A program made the translations under genes and the position numbers. A stretch of DNA of 64,000 nucleotides from Ancylobacter vacuolatus. GTDB lineage: Bacteria > Pseudomonadota > Alphaproteobacteria > Rhizobiales > Xanthobacteraceae. Location of the stretch: NCBI RefSeq assembly GCF_030813595.1, contig NZ_JAUSUH010000001.1, positions 558,001-622,000 of the forward strand, read 5' to 3'. Positions 54,901 to 61,082 of this stretch are shown here, piece by piece; position 1 is the first letter of the stretch, and each line of letters opens with the position of its first letter. The notes beneath the pieces are model-generated. The model saw only the letters and a program-made list of their open reading frames with translations. It made no database searches and was not told the DNA's origin.

Positions 54901-54909
54901 GATGGGCAT
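45916..54909 (-). CDS. Giant glycine-rich repeat autotransporter adhesin
   Basis: About 2997 residues. The N-terminal extended signal region has a basic stretch (HSGRRQGARRFAFLRG) and hydrophobic LRLSLPFLMSSVAVCALTAP ending AAAQS. The passenger (about 60-2600) contains roughly 33 repeats of a unit whose core is (I/V)xAQS(I/V)GGxGGxGG, alternating with VTVxNxGxIxTxG segments, consistent with a right-handed beta-helix. The last ~290 residues are a type V beta-barrel ending in LRFRW, the BamA-recognised C-terminal aromatic. A GGGAG four bases before 54909 supports this start. It is a surface-exposed adhesin or aggregation factor by type. Divergent from a regulator 68 bp away. Very large and repetitive, so prone to assembly error. 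Confidence 0.9.
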   Translation of the reverse strand: MPIPHSGRRQGARRFAFLRGMRMAGLTLLSRKARAVSGTLRLSLPFLMSSVAVCALTAPAAAQSTAPSIGPALSSFQNTGSNGLSGQNADGCTYPPYSGTTGNPSDDIFTTFDNGLTSGGTYNATMVLVTVTGGQGGAGGSGGSCYGGQPGGDAGDGGTADITIDSQSGSFTFEYSGIVVISQGGRGGNGGGTSSVDYKGGAGGNGGNGGAVTVDNAIALTTVGTDSYGIWAQSVGGQGGNGGNENSSVSSGNGGAAGTGGAGGSVTVQNGAAITTTQATGIFAQSIGGNGGDGGSANGWYGGVSGGGGYGGDSGAITVTNTTGAAILTSGAGSYGIYAQSVGGGGGNAGVAAGLVALGGSGGPAGTAAQTQVTNSSDITTTGASSAAIFAQSLGGAGGSGGMAFSGAPDLAIALGGTGGDGGNGNQVIVINSGDLCTGGCGYAGSPAPTAGGSYGILAQSIGGGGGAGGFGLSGSASLVAGVSLTVGGTGGQGGGGASLYVGNSGNITTTEINSAGILAQAIGGGGGAGGGSIAFDLSGGVSAAIAHGGSGGYGGGTSPVAVNCNSYSGNSGNDGACTSISGQPTFSAPASAALISTQGDSSPGIVAQSIGGGGGAGGYAVTLSGSDVGGFAMSFGGSGAGAGDGGDVYTGTNGVSITTNGDDSSGLVGQSIGGGGGTGGASVSGTVSTGSVIGIGVGGSGGGGGNSGAVIADNSGGVITTNGARSHGIVAQAIGGGGGAGGNTIAVDADAVSASLIIGGTGGSGGTGSDVWVYNEDSSVNSAYGSAAITVNGAGSSAIIAQSIGGGGGSGGFSLDADLSISASAGMTIGGAGGSGNSSSNVTVLNYGALVSNYGGAPVLLAQSIGGGGGNGGFVTTGDFSGDGAFTLAVGGGGGTGSNSGNVTVTSYGAIIGAAGSYGDQARGTAPGVLAQSLGGGGGNGGFAAGGDFTGAASGSLEIGGEGGSGGAASSASITLYEAVTMNGPLAPGVVGQSIGGQGGNGGFAVAGGLSEGLSAGVNLGGAGGAGGTSANVTIQTQDVTSYGYNQSAGIIAQAIGGNGGNGGWDIAGALGSGASAPVSIGGTGGAGGNGNGLVQVTAEGSTSTNGLFSPGIIAQNIGGNGGNGGFTASAAGSVVFASSVTVGGSGGTGGGAYDVAVTASDTVTTGADQSIGILAQAIGGSGGNGGSAIAGSGATGGGDANVSVGGASTTGGGGGSGQSGGGVTVTAADITTNGYLSAGILAQSIGGAGGNGGSSRAFSLSGTSDSTDGAAASVAIGGAGAAGGDAYTVEVTQNGAILTGSSGVFSDQSAGIIAQSIGGSGGNGGSADSIATSTTASVALAIGGGGATGGSGGTVTVYSNTDTSGSITTVGMHASAILAQSIGGGGGNGGWTQATASSNDYAAGLAIGGFGNGGGDAGTVTVDNGSTLVTYGALSYGILAQAIGGGGGNGGAASTTTNAGDGEELQGGVTSVAGAGAGQDAANVSSAVSGSSDTQPESSNDGASAGIAAALTIGGFGGTGGDGATVTLDNTGSIYTFGDQATAILAQSIGGGGGNGGSSATNANGDSYAVSFSLGGGAGDGGDGGSINLTSLGYIQTSGLQAAGIFAQSVGGGGGNGGASSSTAGSGGQAAVSMSLGASGGAGGDGGGVTVTIGASQLAYVSTLGPNSAGIFAQSVGGGGGNGGSSVASASVSSSSGSGGSSSSATGSLSGSASGSATSASAGTSGGQQGSQSGSDGGTSLALSLGGSGGTGGAGGDVSVTNVYVIATGVDLYDSDTMVAAGDHSAAIFAQSVGGGGGNGGASTTNSSASETSVALSIGGAGSAAGAGGTVGVTTQGTLSTTGYNSSAVFAQSVGGGGGSGGASSSTSGEGGTASIGLGLGGSGGGGGAGGAVTVTVNTAVAWGGLSTGITTQGDSSYGIFAQSVGGGGGLGGALVSAATAPSGSGGSSASSSSASSSSTSTSANDGVALAMGLGGSGAGGGAGGTVQVTSNAQILTQGAHSTGLFAQSIGGGGGAGGASTVNASNSTYALAFGLGGSGSTGGAGGDVTATANEAITTQGVLAYGLLAQSVGGGGGAAGASSGGASGGTEASFDMALGGSAGIGQTGGSVTVTTADTITTSGMAAVAILAQSVGGGGGVGAASSSSLTSGGVTGTLTLAGTGGTGNDGGDISVTATGVATSGTAAFGILAQSIGGGGGVASVSTSAVLPNSLATTLGGAGSGAGGTVTLSTSGTIATTGNAAIGILAQSIGGGGGVANAGANITFAGPSTASDAGAVEVTVGGSLTTSGTNAVGVLAQSIGGGGGAAISDGQAASWTSTGGTGTGGAVTVNVNGSVSTTGAGAYGVIAQSVSNGGGLVMNGTSMELVNGSTAASGKVVVNLASQTAVTATGAGAVGVLMQGSGDPLINIAEGASVIGGVGGVGIVSDGTENYVNNNGWIATVDGAEGMAVRTTGGYSAITNGGGLIGNLSLADGIANSVVNLSSGTLYAGSSLDLGGAQSVLRNEGTLRRGATSLGATAIDGSFTQTATGRLIVRTDQISLQADQFAVSGSADLSGAVQGSLYRPDLAMPGSFSVSFLSVAGGSDWSSLTAAGDTAILDFSLSESSGGLSLDTRIDFTPEGLSAGTRDIADVVGFIQTGGSSALFQTMVPALLEMPTLSSLETAYETIGGGAASLVPQSMINASAAAIASVADQMDQWRLRQRRPGAATTVPAPVGPDGAAASYFWGAAMGSSTTGGGISGNLLGLTMGADGQLPDLPMLVGVAGHFSTTDLSASEYGAGTSTNYGGLSAYGVYQDEAAYLSAIATLGYGRADFDRNLYGLGLDLATSGELDGTLLGGRIEIGYGFALGDTNATLTPFAAFQPMQLWLGSDTESFGSLGEGLTYHSGTITALPTYIGVQFDGLWQGRDGLTYAPFLRAAWMHDFSPERDVWRSFAEAPGFAFAGSPIPIVEDALELRAGLQVTLGGTMVLSASFDAQIADGYSVLGASGSLRFRW

Positions 54910-54977
54910 CCCGCTCCCGGGTTTGCCGGCCGGACGTGTTATAGGCAACGTCACTTTTTGGAATCGTTGGGCGATTT

Positions 54978-55865
54978 ATGCAGAAGGCGGGTGCGTGCAT
55001 GGGCGGGGAATCGGGGCCGGCCGCGTCCTTTCCCGAACCCGTCCTCCGGCTGTTCGGCGCGGAGGCCATCAACGAGCTGATGGCGGCGCCGGGGTTTCCC
55101 GACGCCGTCAGGGCCGCCGCCGCCAATGCGGTCCGGCTGTATGACGGCAGCTGGATCCGCAACCGGCTTTTGAATGATCGCGGCCGCCTCCTCGCCGTGC
55201 TGCTCCTGCTGGATCTGCATTTCACCGAGAGCGGCGGAACGGGCTTCACCGGGGCGCAGCTGCGGCGCGAGGTGGTGGCGTTGGACGTCTGCAGCGCCGG
55301 CCGTGCCACCGCCTTCCTCGCCGCGCTGCGGTTCAAGCGCCTGCTGGCGGACGGCACCGTTTCCGGGCGGAAGGAGCGGCGACTTATACCGACGGCGGCC
55401 CTTCTGCAGACGCATCGCGAGCGCTGGAACGGCATGTTCGCGGCCATCGCCCATATCGACGCGCCGGCGGCAGAGGCGGCCCGCGCCTTACCGGATGATC
55501 TTCTGTTCGGCCCCTGCACCCACGCCATGGCGGCGTGCTTCCGCCAGGGCCTGCGGGTGTTCGCGGCCGCGCCGGAACTGCAGGACCTCGCCGAACGCGA
55601 TGCCGGCCTCGTCATGCTGGTGTCGCTGATCACCCGGGACGGTCCCGTCTCCGTCAGCCAGCTCGCGCGGCGATTCCACGTCTCGCGCGCGCATGCGGCC
55701 AATGTCCTGCAACGCGCCGAGACGCAAGGTCTCGCCTGCAGCGAGCCCGGACTGAACGGATACCGCGCGAGCCCGGCGCTGCAGCCGGTTCTCATGCGCT
55801 TCTACGCCGTCATTTTCCTCACCTTCCTGACGGCCCTGAGCGAAGGTCGACCGCGCGGGGGCTGA
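54978..55865 (+). CDS. Two-winged-helix regulator-like protein, family not recognised
   Basis: 295 residues, no signal peptide. Two helix-turn-helix-like regions are visible: about 68-140 (GRLLAVLLLLDLHF ... FTGAQLRREVVALDVCSAGRATAFL) and 222-258 (SVSQLARRFHVSRAHAANVL ... QGLA), the second with MarR-like spacing. The middle section has a short CTHAMAACF motif of unknown use. It is transcribed divergently from the giant autotransporter with only 68 bp between starts, so it is a likely regulator of it. I do not recognise a named family; the call rests on the helix-turn-helix patterns and position. Starts at 54999 (MGGESG) also exist. Confidence 0.6.
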   Translation: MQKAGACMGGESGPAASFPEPVLRLFGAEAINELMAAPGFPDAVRAAAANAVRLYDGSWIRNRLLNDRGRLLAVLLLLDLHFTESGGTGFTGAQLRREVVALDVCSAGRATAFLAALRFKRLLADGTVSGRKERRLIPTAALLQTHRERWNGMFAAIAHIDAPAAEAARALPDDLLFGPCTHAMAACFRQGLRVFAAAPELQDLAERDAGLVMLVSLITRDGPVSVSQLARRFHVSRAHAANVLQRAETQGLACSEPGLNGYRASPALQPVLMRFYAVIFLTFLTALSEGRPRGG

Positions 55866-56275
55866 GGCGCCGACACGCCGGCATCGCCTCAGGCCGGCGC
55901 GAAGCCTCATCGACCGCCGGCCACGATCGGGGGCTCAGGAACAAAGACATGGATCTGAAGTGCGGATCATCGCACCGCCGCTTCCAGCCTCCTGCCCGTG
56001 CATAAGCCTCGCCCTTCTCCGGGTTTGACTTTAGCGCAAGCAGCCCCCAACTTCCGGGGATGATGATCGCACGCGCACAGCATTGGCACTTTCGGGTATG
56101 TCCCATCGCGGGACACTAGCCCCCGGCTCGGTCGCCCGGCGCCCTGGCACCGGGGCGCGCGGTCAAAAACTGTAGCCGGCGACGCCGCTTAGGGCGGCAG
56201 AATTCCACATCATCCGACCAACGACACGTGAAGCGCCCTCGCCGCGCTCTGCGTCCATCACAATTGGAGACTTCA
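55866..56275. other. 410-bp intergenic region with an inverted repeat
   Basis: No convincing gene was found on either strand. The main feature is TGTCCC-atcgc-GGGACA (56099-56115), a perfect 6-bp inverted repeat with a 5-bp spacer. The rest is GC-rich non-coding sequence ahead of rnk, with a TTGGAGA ribosome site just before it at 56264-56270. Confidence 0.55.
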
Positions 56276-56707
56276 ATGACGCTCGCAAGCCGCAAGCCGG
56301 CCATCCTCATCACGCGCAACGACCACGCGCAATTGACGAAACTGGCGGACGGTTATGCGGCCAGCCATCCCGACCTTGCCGAGGAGCTTTACACAGAGTT
56401 GGACCGGGCGCGGGTCGTCGCCACAGAGAAGCCCGGCGCCGAATTCATCCGCATCGGCTCGACGTTCAGGTTCACCACCGATGGCGGGGCCGACCGCACC
56501 GTTACCCTCGTACTCCCTGGCGAGGCCGACATTGCGGCGGGGAAGGTGTCTGTCATGACCCCCATCGGCGTGGCGTTGATCGGGCTTTCGGCAGGGCAGT
56601 CGATGAAATGGACGGCCCGTGATGGCGCTGTCCATATGTTGACCGTTGTCAGTGTGGGGGTGGGCCAGCAGCCAGCGGGTGGCAACTTGGCCGGAGCACA
56701 CTCCTGA
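56276..56707 (+). CDS. rnk: Regulator of nucleoside diphosphate kinase (Rnk/GreA-C-like)
   Basis: 143 residues. The N-terminal coiled-coil-like helix pair (HAQLTKLADGYAASHPDLAE, then ELYTELDRARVV) is followed by a GreA/GreB C-terminal domain: IRIGSTFRFTTDGGADRTVT, then VTLVLPGEADIAAGKVSVMTPIGVALIGLSAGQSM. This is the Rnk architecture, a protein that binds RNA polymerase near the secondary channel and affects ndk and alginate in Pseudomonas. The ATG at 56276 has TTGGAGA about six bases upstream; a longer frame from 56228 is unlikely. Role in this organism is inferred from the family. Confidence 0.82.
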   Translation: MTLASRKPAILITRNDHAQLTKLADGYAASHPDLAEELYTELDRARVVATEKPGAEFIRIGSTFRFTTDGGADRTVTLVLPGEADIAAGKVSVMTPIGVALIGLSAGQSMKWTARDGAVHMLTVVSVGVGQQPAGGNLAGAHS

Positions 56708-56972
56708 GGTCGAGATGGGCGGCTCTCCGGGGTCCATGCCGCGGAACTTAAGGGAAGCGCCGCCTTTTGCCGGTGAAGCGGCGGAAGGCGTGGACGGTAC
56801 CGTTTCGGCTGTTGACCTAGAGCCCCGGCGACTCGCGCGCGGGCTGTCCAAGGAGAGCCGCCACAGCGCATCGCACTCGGGGTCGTGCGCCTGAAGCCCA
56901 AACATGGGGAGCTCGGACTGGCGTGACCGCCAGCCGACGGACTTTGCTTGCTTACTTCGCTTGAAAAAGTGT
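56708..56972. other. Non-coding region between rnk and tRNA-Ser
   Basis: 265 bp with no gene recognised. CTGGCG-tgac-CGCCAG forms a small perfect hairpin near 56919-56934. A plus-strand frame across this stretch looks like composition-driven noise. It may hold remnants of earlier insertions next to the tRNA, but nothing integrase-like could be identified. Confidence 0.45.
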
Positions 56973-57064
56973 TGGCGGAGACGGAGGGATTCGAACCCTC
57001 GAGGCCCTTTTGGGGGCCTGCTCATTTAGCAAACGAGTGCCTTCAGCCTCTCGGCCACGTCTCC
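56973..57064 (-). tRNA. tRNA-Ser (anticodon GCU)
   Basis: 92-nt class II tRNA on the minus strand. It has acceptor GGAGACG/CGTCTCC, a D-arm beginning TGGCCGAGAGGCTGAAGGC, and an anticodon loop TTGCTAA with anticodon GCT at 57028-57030. A long variable arm (GCAGGCCCCCAAAAGGGCCT region) is followed by GGTTCGAATCC as T-arm. Discriminator G and CCA are encoded. The long variable arm and GCU anticodon identify serine (AGC/AGU codons). Confidence 0.97.
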
Positions 57065-57176
57065 AGCCGGCCTCGCGGTCGCCTTGCGGCGGCGCGGTTC
57101 GAGCCGGCGACCTGTCTAGGTTTCCCCCGCCCCCCGGTCAAGGCCGAATACGCAGTTGGTCCACTGCCGGCTTCAT

Positions 57177-57890
57177 TCATCCGGCCGGGCGCTGGCCGAA
57201 CAGCACGCTCTGCGCCTGCGTGTCGGTGGCGAAGTCGATCTTGGCGCGGTCGGCGGCGTTCACGGCGAGGCCGCGCTGCACCGCCGGCCGCGCCAGCATC
57301 CGCTCCAGCCAGGCGGCAAAATGGGGCAATTCCTTGATGTCCTGGCCCTGTCGCTCCCATAGCTTGGCCCAGCCGATGCAGGCGATGTCGGCGATGGAAT
57401 AGTCGCCGGCAAGGAAGGGCCGGTCCGCCAGGCGCGTGTTCATCACCCCATAGAGGCGGTGCACCTCCTTGGTGTAGCGCTCGATGGCGTAGGGAATCTT
57501 CTCCGGCGCATAGATGCGGAAATGGTGCGCCTGCCCCGCCATCGGCCCGAGCCCGGCCATCTGCCAGAACAGCCACTGGTCCACCTCCACCCGCCCGCGC
57601 TCGTCGGTGGGGTAGAACAGCCCGGTCTTGCGGCCGAGATATTGCAGGATCGCCCCTGATTCGAACACGGAGAGCGGCGCCCCGTCCGGCCCCTCGGGAT
57701 CGACGATTGCCGGCATCTTGTTGTTGGGCGACAGGGCGAGAAAGTCCGGCTTGAACTGGTCGCCCCGGCCGATATTGACCGGGATCACCTCATAGGGAAG
57801 CCCGCATTCCTCCAGCATGATGGAGATCTTCCAGCCATTGGGCGTCGGCCAGTAATAGAGCTGGATCGGACGGGACTGTAGCTGGGCCAT
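57177..57890 (-). CDS. Glutathione S-transferase (YghU/YfcG-like)
   Basis: 237 residues. The thioredoxin-like N-domain begins IQLYYWPTPNGWKISIMLEE with the Thr-Pro-Asn segment typical of the Nu-class (YfcG/YghU) disulfide-bond reductase GSTs. It continues NKMPAIVDPEGPDG, FESGAILQYLGRKTGLFYP, then an all-helical C-domain (VDQWLFWQMAGLGPMAGQAH, FLAGDYSIADIACIGW). Such enzymes reduce disulfides or conjugate glutathione. It ends 112 bp from the tRNA. The ATG is 18 bp downstream of a short unassigned leader. Assignment to subgroup moderate. Confidence 0.88.
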   Translation of the reverse strand: MAQLQSRPIQLYYWPTPNGWKISIMLEECGLPYEVIPVNIGRGDQFKPDFLALSPNNKMPAIVDPEGPDGAPLSVFESGAILQYLGRKTGLFYPTDERGRVEVDQWLFWQMAGLGPMAGQAHHFRIYAPEKIPYAIERYTKEVHRLYGVMNTRLADRPFLAGDYSIADIACIGWAKLWERQGQDIKELPHFAAWLERMLARPAVQRGLAVNAADRAKIDFATDTQAQSVLFGQRPAG

Positions 57891-58062
57891 GACGCGAGCG
57901 CTCCCCCTTCGCCCTTGATGGGGCGCAGGACATCAGAACTAGGGCCGCCCCGCGCGGCTGGCAAGCGGGCGGGGCCCGGCGGCATGACGTGCTCGCCTCA
58001 TCGGGCGGATGCGAGTAGATTTGCCCCGCCCGGCGCCCCCGCGCCTTTCCACAAGCGAGACC

Positions 58063-58734
58063 GTGCGCGTGAAAACTGCCGTCCTTTCCTGCCTGCTCGG
58101 CGCGCTCACCCTGGCCGGCGCCCTGCCCGGCGCGGCGCGGGCGCAGACGCCGGCGGCCCCCTCGCCGGCCAAGATCTGCGCCGACCGCTGGAACGAGATG
58201 AAGGCGAACAACCAGACCGGCGAGCAGAGCTTTCGCGATTTTTCCGCGCAGTGCCTGAAGGAGCCCGGGGCGACGGCGGAAAAGCCGGCCCCTGCGGGCG
58301 AGCCGGCACCCGCGCCGAAGCGCAACACCACGCCGACCGGCGCCTCGGCCACTGCCGCCCAGCCCTCGATCAAGCAATGCGCCGATCTGTGGAACGAGAT
58401 GAAGGCGAAGAACCAGACCGGCAAGCGCACCTATCGCGACTTCGCCCAGGAATGCCTCGCCGGCACCGGCGTACTGGATGAGAAGCCGGCGCCAACGCCG
58501 GCGCCGGAAGAGCCTAACGAGCAGGCGCCCAAGCCGAAGACCTCGGTTCCCTCCGTGCCCCGCCCGGCGGGCGCCCCCACGCCCGACCCCGCCCCGGCGC
58601 TGTCGCGCCCGCCCGATGCCAGCGACCGCGAGGCGCTCAATCGGTGCAATGCCGAGTGGCAGTCCTACAAGACCCGGCACAACCTCACCGGCGCCAAGGC
58701 CTGGCACGTCTTCATGGCCCGCTGCCTGCCGTAA
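58063..58734 (+). CDS. Periplasmic protein with three Cys-bounded (PsiF-like) repeats
   Basis: About 223 residues. The signal peptide VKTAVLSCLLGALTLAGALP is followed by GAARAQ. Three units share C-x(3)-W-x(2)-(M/Y)-K-x-x-(N/H)-x-TG-x(4-5)-F-x(4)-C-L. They start at ICADRWNEMKANNQTG, QCADLWNEMKAKNQTG and RCNAEWQSYKTRHNLTG, and are joined by Ala/Pro-rich linkers. The Cys pair per unit and the F-x(4)-CL close resemble the PsiF repeat, a family induced by phosphate starvation with unknown function. The GTG at 58063 is chosen because the n-region and signal follow at once; the upstream ATG at 58009 would add a non-signal leader. No neighbours help with function. Confidence 0.7.
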   Translation: MRVKTAVLSCLLGALTLAGALPGAARAQTPAAPSPAKICADRWNEMKANNQTGEQSFRDFSAQCLKEPGATAEKPAPAGEPAPAPKRNTTPTGASATAAQPSIKQCADLWNEMKAKNQTGKRTYRDFAQECLAGTGVLDEKPAPTPAPEEPNEQAPKPKTSVPSVPRPAGAPTPDPAPALSRPPDASDREALNRCNAEWQSYKTRHNLTGAKAWHVFMARCLP

Positions 58735-58749
58735 GGCGGCCCGCCGGGC

Positions 58750-59247
58750 TCAGTGGCCGGCAAGGTCGATCTTGAAACCGTCGAGCCGCTTCTCGAAGCC
58801 GGCGCGCTCATAGAAGCGGTGCGCGTCGGCGCGCAGCTTGTTGGAGGCGAGCTGCAGCGAGCCGGCGCCCCGGCGCCGCGCTTCGGCGATGGCGAAGTCC
58901 ATCATCGCCGCGCCGACGCCCTTGCCGCGCACGTCAGGGTCCACCTGCACCGCCTCGGCATGGGCGAGCAGTGTGCCGTGGCGCAGCAGCGCGCGGAAGA
59001 ACACCAGCTGGAAGGTGCCGACCACCCGGCCGTCGAGCCGCGCGACATAAAGCGTCGCGCGCGGATCGGCGGCGATGTCGTCAAAGGCCCGCTCATAGGC
59101 GGGAAAGTCGGCCGGGTCGGCACTGTCGCGCACGCCGAACAGCGTCTCCCGCGCGAGTATGGCGACGATGGCCGGCAGGTCGGCGCGGGTGGCCGGCTCG
59201 ATGGCGACGGCGCAGGCCGTCGCCTCCGGCGCAGAGGCGTCGCTCAT
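58750..59247 (-). CDS. GNAT-family N-acetyltransferase
   Basis: 165 residues: [40 protein letters not shown], and the acetyl-CoA loop [20 protein letters not shown] with RxxGxG/A, ending with [13 protein letters not shown]. It overlaps the gatB stop by 4 bp, so translation is coupled, an arrangement often seen with gatB in alphaproteobacteria. Acceptor unknown. Confidence 0.85.
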   Translation of the reverse strand: MSDASAPEATACAVAIEPATRADLPAIVAILARETLFGVRDSADPADFPAYERAFDDIAADPRATLYVARLDGRVVGTFQLVFFRALLRHGTLLAHAEAVQVDPDVRGKGVGAAMMDFAIAEARRRGAGSLQLASNKLRADAHRFYERAGFEKRLDGFKIDLAGH

Positions 59248-60737
59248 ATCCCGAGCTTGCTCTTCAAGAGGTCGTTCACCACCTGCGGCGCGGCCTTGCC
59301 ACCGGTCTGCTTCATCACCTGGCCGACAAACCAGCCCAGCATGGTCGGCTTGGCGAGCACCTGCGCCACCTTGTCCGGGTTGGCGGCGATGATGGCGTCC
59401 ACCGCCGCCTCGATGGCGCCGGTATCGGTCACCTGGCGCATGCCGCGCGCCTCGACGATGGCGCGGGGGTCGCCGTCCTTCTCCTCGGCGATGATGATCG
59501 CCAGCACGTCCTTGGCGATCTTGCCGGAAATGGTGCCGTCGGCGATCAGGTCGACCAGCCCGGCGATCTGCACCGGGGTGATGTGGGTCTCATAGACCGA
59601 CAGGCCGGAGGCATTGGCGAAGGCGGAGACGTCGCCCATGATCCAGTTGGCCACCGCCTTGGCGTCGCGCGCGCCGCCGCCATGGGCGACCGCCGCCTCG
59701 TAATAGGCCGCCGTCTCCTTCTCGGCCACCAGCACGTCGGCGTCATAGGCGGAGAGGCCATAGGCGGCGACGAAGCGGGCCTTCTTCTCGTCGGGGAGTT
59801 CCGGCAGATGCGCCTTCAATTCGGCGACGAAGGCGTCGTCGAATTCCAGCGGCAGCAGGTCCGGGTCGGGGAAATAGCGGTAATCATGCGCTTCTTCCTT
59901 CGACCGCATGGAGCGCGTCTCGCCCTTGCCGGGGTCGAACAGGCGGGTTTCCTGGTCGATCGTGCCGCCATCCTCAATGATGCCGATCTGGCGGCGCGCC
60001 TCGACATCGACCGCCTGGCCGATGAAGCGGATGGAGTTGACGTTCTTGATCTCGCAGCGCGTGCCGAAATCATCGCCCGGCCTGCGCACCGAGACGTTGA
60101 CGTCGGCGCGCAGCGAGCCCTTTTCCATGTCGCCATCGCAGGTGCCGAGATAGCGCAGAATGGTGCGCAGCTTGGTCACATAGGCCTTCGCCTCTTCCGC
60201 CGAGCGCAGGTCCGGCTTGGAGACAATCTCCATCAAAGCGACGCCGGAGCGGTTGAGATCGACCAGGGAGAGCGTCGGGTGCTGGTCGTGGATCGACTTG
60301 CCCGCGTCCTGCTCCAGATGCAGCCGCTCGATACCCACTTCGATCTGCCCGTCGGCGGTGTCGACCAGCACCACCCCCTCGCCGACGATGGGGCTCTTGT
60401 ACTGGCTGATCTGGTAGCCCTGCGGCAGGTCCGGGTAGAAGTAGTTCTTACGGTCGAACACCGAGCGGTTGTTGATCTCAGCCTTGAGGCCCAGCCCCGT
60501 GCGCACCGCCTGCTTCACGCATTCGGCGTTGATGACGGGCAGCATGCCCGGCATCGCCGCATCGACCAGCGAGACATGGGCGTTCGGCTCGGCGCCGAAT
60601 TCGGTCGAGGCGCCGGAGAACAGCTTGGAATTGGACGTGACCTGCGCATGGATTTCCATGCCGATCACGATTTCCCAGTCGCCGGTGGCCCCCTTGATCA
60701 GCTTCTTCGGGTCGGCGGGGCGGGAATGCATGTTCAT
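59244..60737 (-). CDS. gatB: Asp/Glu-tRNA amidotransferase subunit B
   Basis: 497 residues. The catalytic core has [40 protein letters not shown], the [12 protein letters not shown] segment and [21 protein letters not shown] helical middle and C-terminal YqeY-like tail domain end LKSKLGI. It works with GatA and GatC to convert Glu-tRNAGln and Asp-tRNAAsn to the amide forms. gatA lies about 2.9 kb upstream on the same strand, with the lactate permease gene and small genes inserted between them. ATG at 60737 ([12 protein letters not shown]) has a weak AGG site and is preferred over 60764. Confidence 0.96.
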   Translation of the reverse strand: MNMHSRPADPKKLIKGATGDWEIVIGMEIHAQVTSNSKLFSGASTEFGAEPNAHVSLVDAAMPGMLPVINAECVKQAVRTGLGLKAEINNRSVFDRKNYFYPDLPQGYQISQYKSPIVGEGVVLVDTADGQIEVGIERLHLEQDAGKSIHDQHPTLSLVDLNRSGVALMEIVSKPDLRSAEEAKAYVTKLRTILRYLGTCDGDMEKGSLRADVNVSVRRPGDDFGTRCEIKNVNSIRFIGQAVDVEARRQIGIIEDGGTIDQETRLFDPGKGETRSMRSKEEAHDYRYFPDPDLLPLEFDDAFVAELKAHLPELPDEKKARFVAAYGLSAYDADVLVAEKETAAYYEAAVAHGGGARDAKAVANWIMGDVSAFANASGLSVYETHITPVQIAGLVDLIADGTISGKIAKDVLAIIIAEEKDGDPRAIVEARGMRQVTDTGAIEAAVDAIIAANPDKVAQVLAKPTMLGWFVGQVMKQTGGKAAPQVVNDLLKSKLGI

Positions 60738-61082
60738 CGGACGAACCTGTTCTGGCGTGCGCAAGCACGAAAGCGCGGGAGTGGCAGTTCCCTACCCTGC
60801 CCCCGCCGGTCCTGACAACCGTTTCGCGCGGCCCCGCCGGCCGAACCCGTCTCCCACCCGCCCCGGCCGAGGGGACAAACGTCGTCCGTCCGGGGCCCTT
60901 ATAGACGATTGGACAAGAGGACACGCCATTTTGTCTCGCGTATTCATGGGTCCAATGCGACGATGGTCAGAATATATTACCAACGCGCAGGCTCTCGGGA
61001 GGAGCGTCCACACCAATCAACGTCGCCGCTCCGTCTGGGCTCCTGGCGGAAAAAGGCCGGCGACACAGGAGGAAACAACCGG
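60738..61082. other. Intergenic region between gatB and lactate permease
   Basis: 345 bp with no gene seen. It carries the promoters of two divergent genes. ATTGGAC (60908-60914) and GTCCAAT (60950-60956) are inverted copies 35 bp apart, a possible loop-forming or two-site operator for lactate control (LldR-type operators contain ATTGG). An AGGAGG ribosome site precedes lldP at 61083. Confidence 0.45.

Noticed and set aside
45916-54909. Regularly spaced repeats that might be read as a CRISPR array or tandem DNA repeats
   Set aside because: The repetition follows codons of the AQSIGGGGG protein units within one long open frame and varies in length; there are no constant DNA repeats with unique spacers.
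48880-55080. Long plus-strand frames (48880-50814, 51175-51999, 53266-55080) opposite the autotransporter
   Set aside because: They are antisense frames kept open by the Gly/Ala-rich GC codons of the autotransporter; Ala/Gly/Arg-only composition and no start context.
56708-56972. Integrase or attachment-site remnant next to the tRNA-Ser gene
   Set aside because: tRNA genes are common integration sites, but no integrase motif or duplicated tRNA 3' end was found in the flanks.
60738-61082. An N-terminal extension of the lactate permease from 60909
   Set aside because: The extension is basic and not transporter-like, while 61083 has a strong AGGAGG-type ribosome site and starts directly with a membrane helix.
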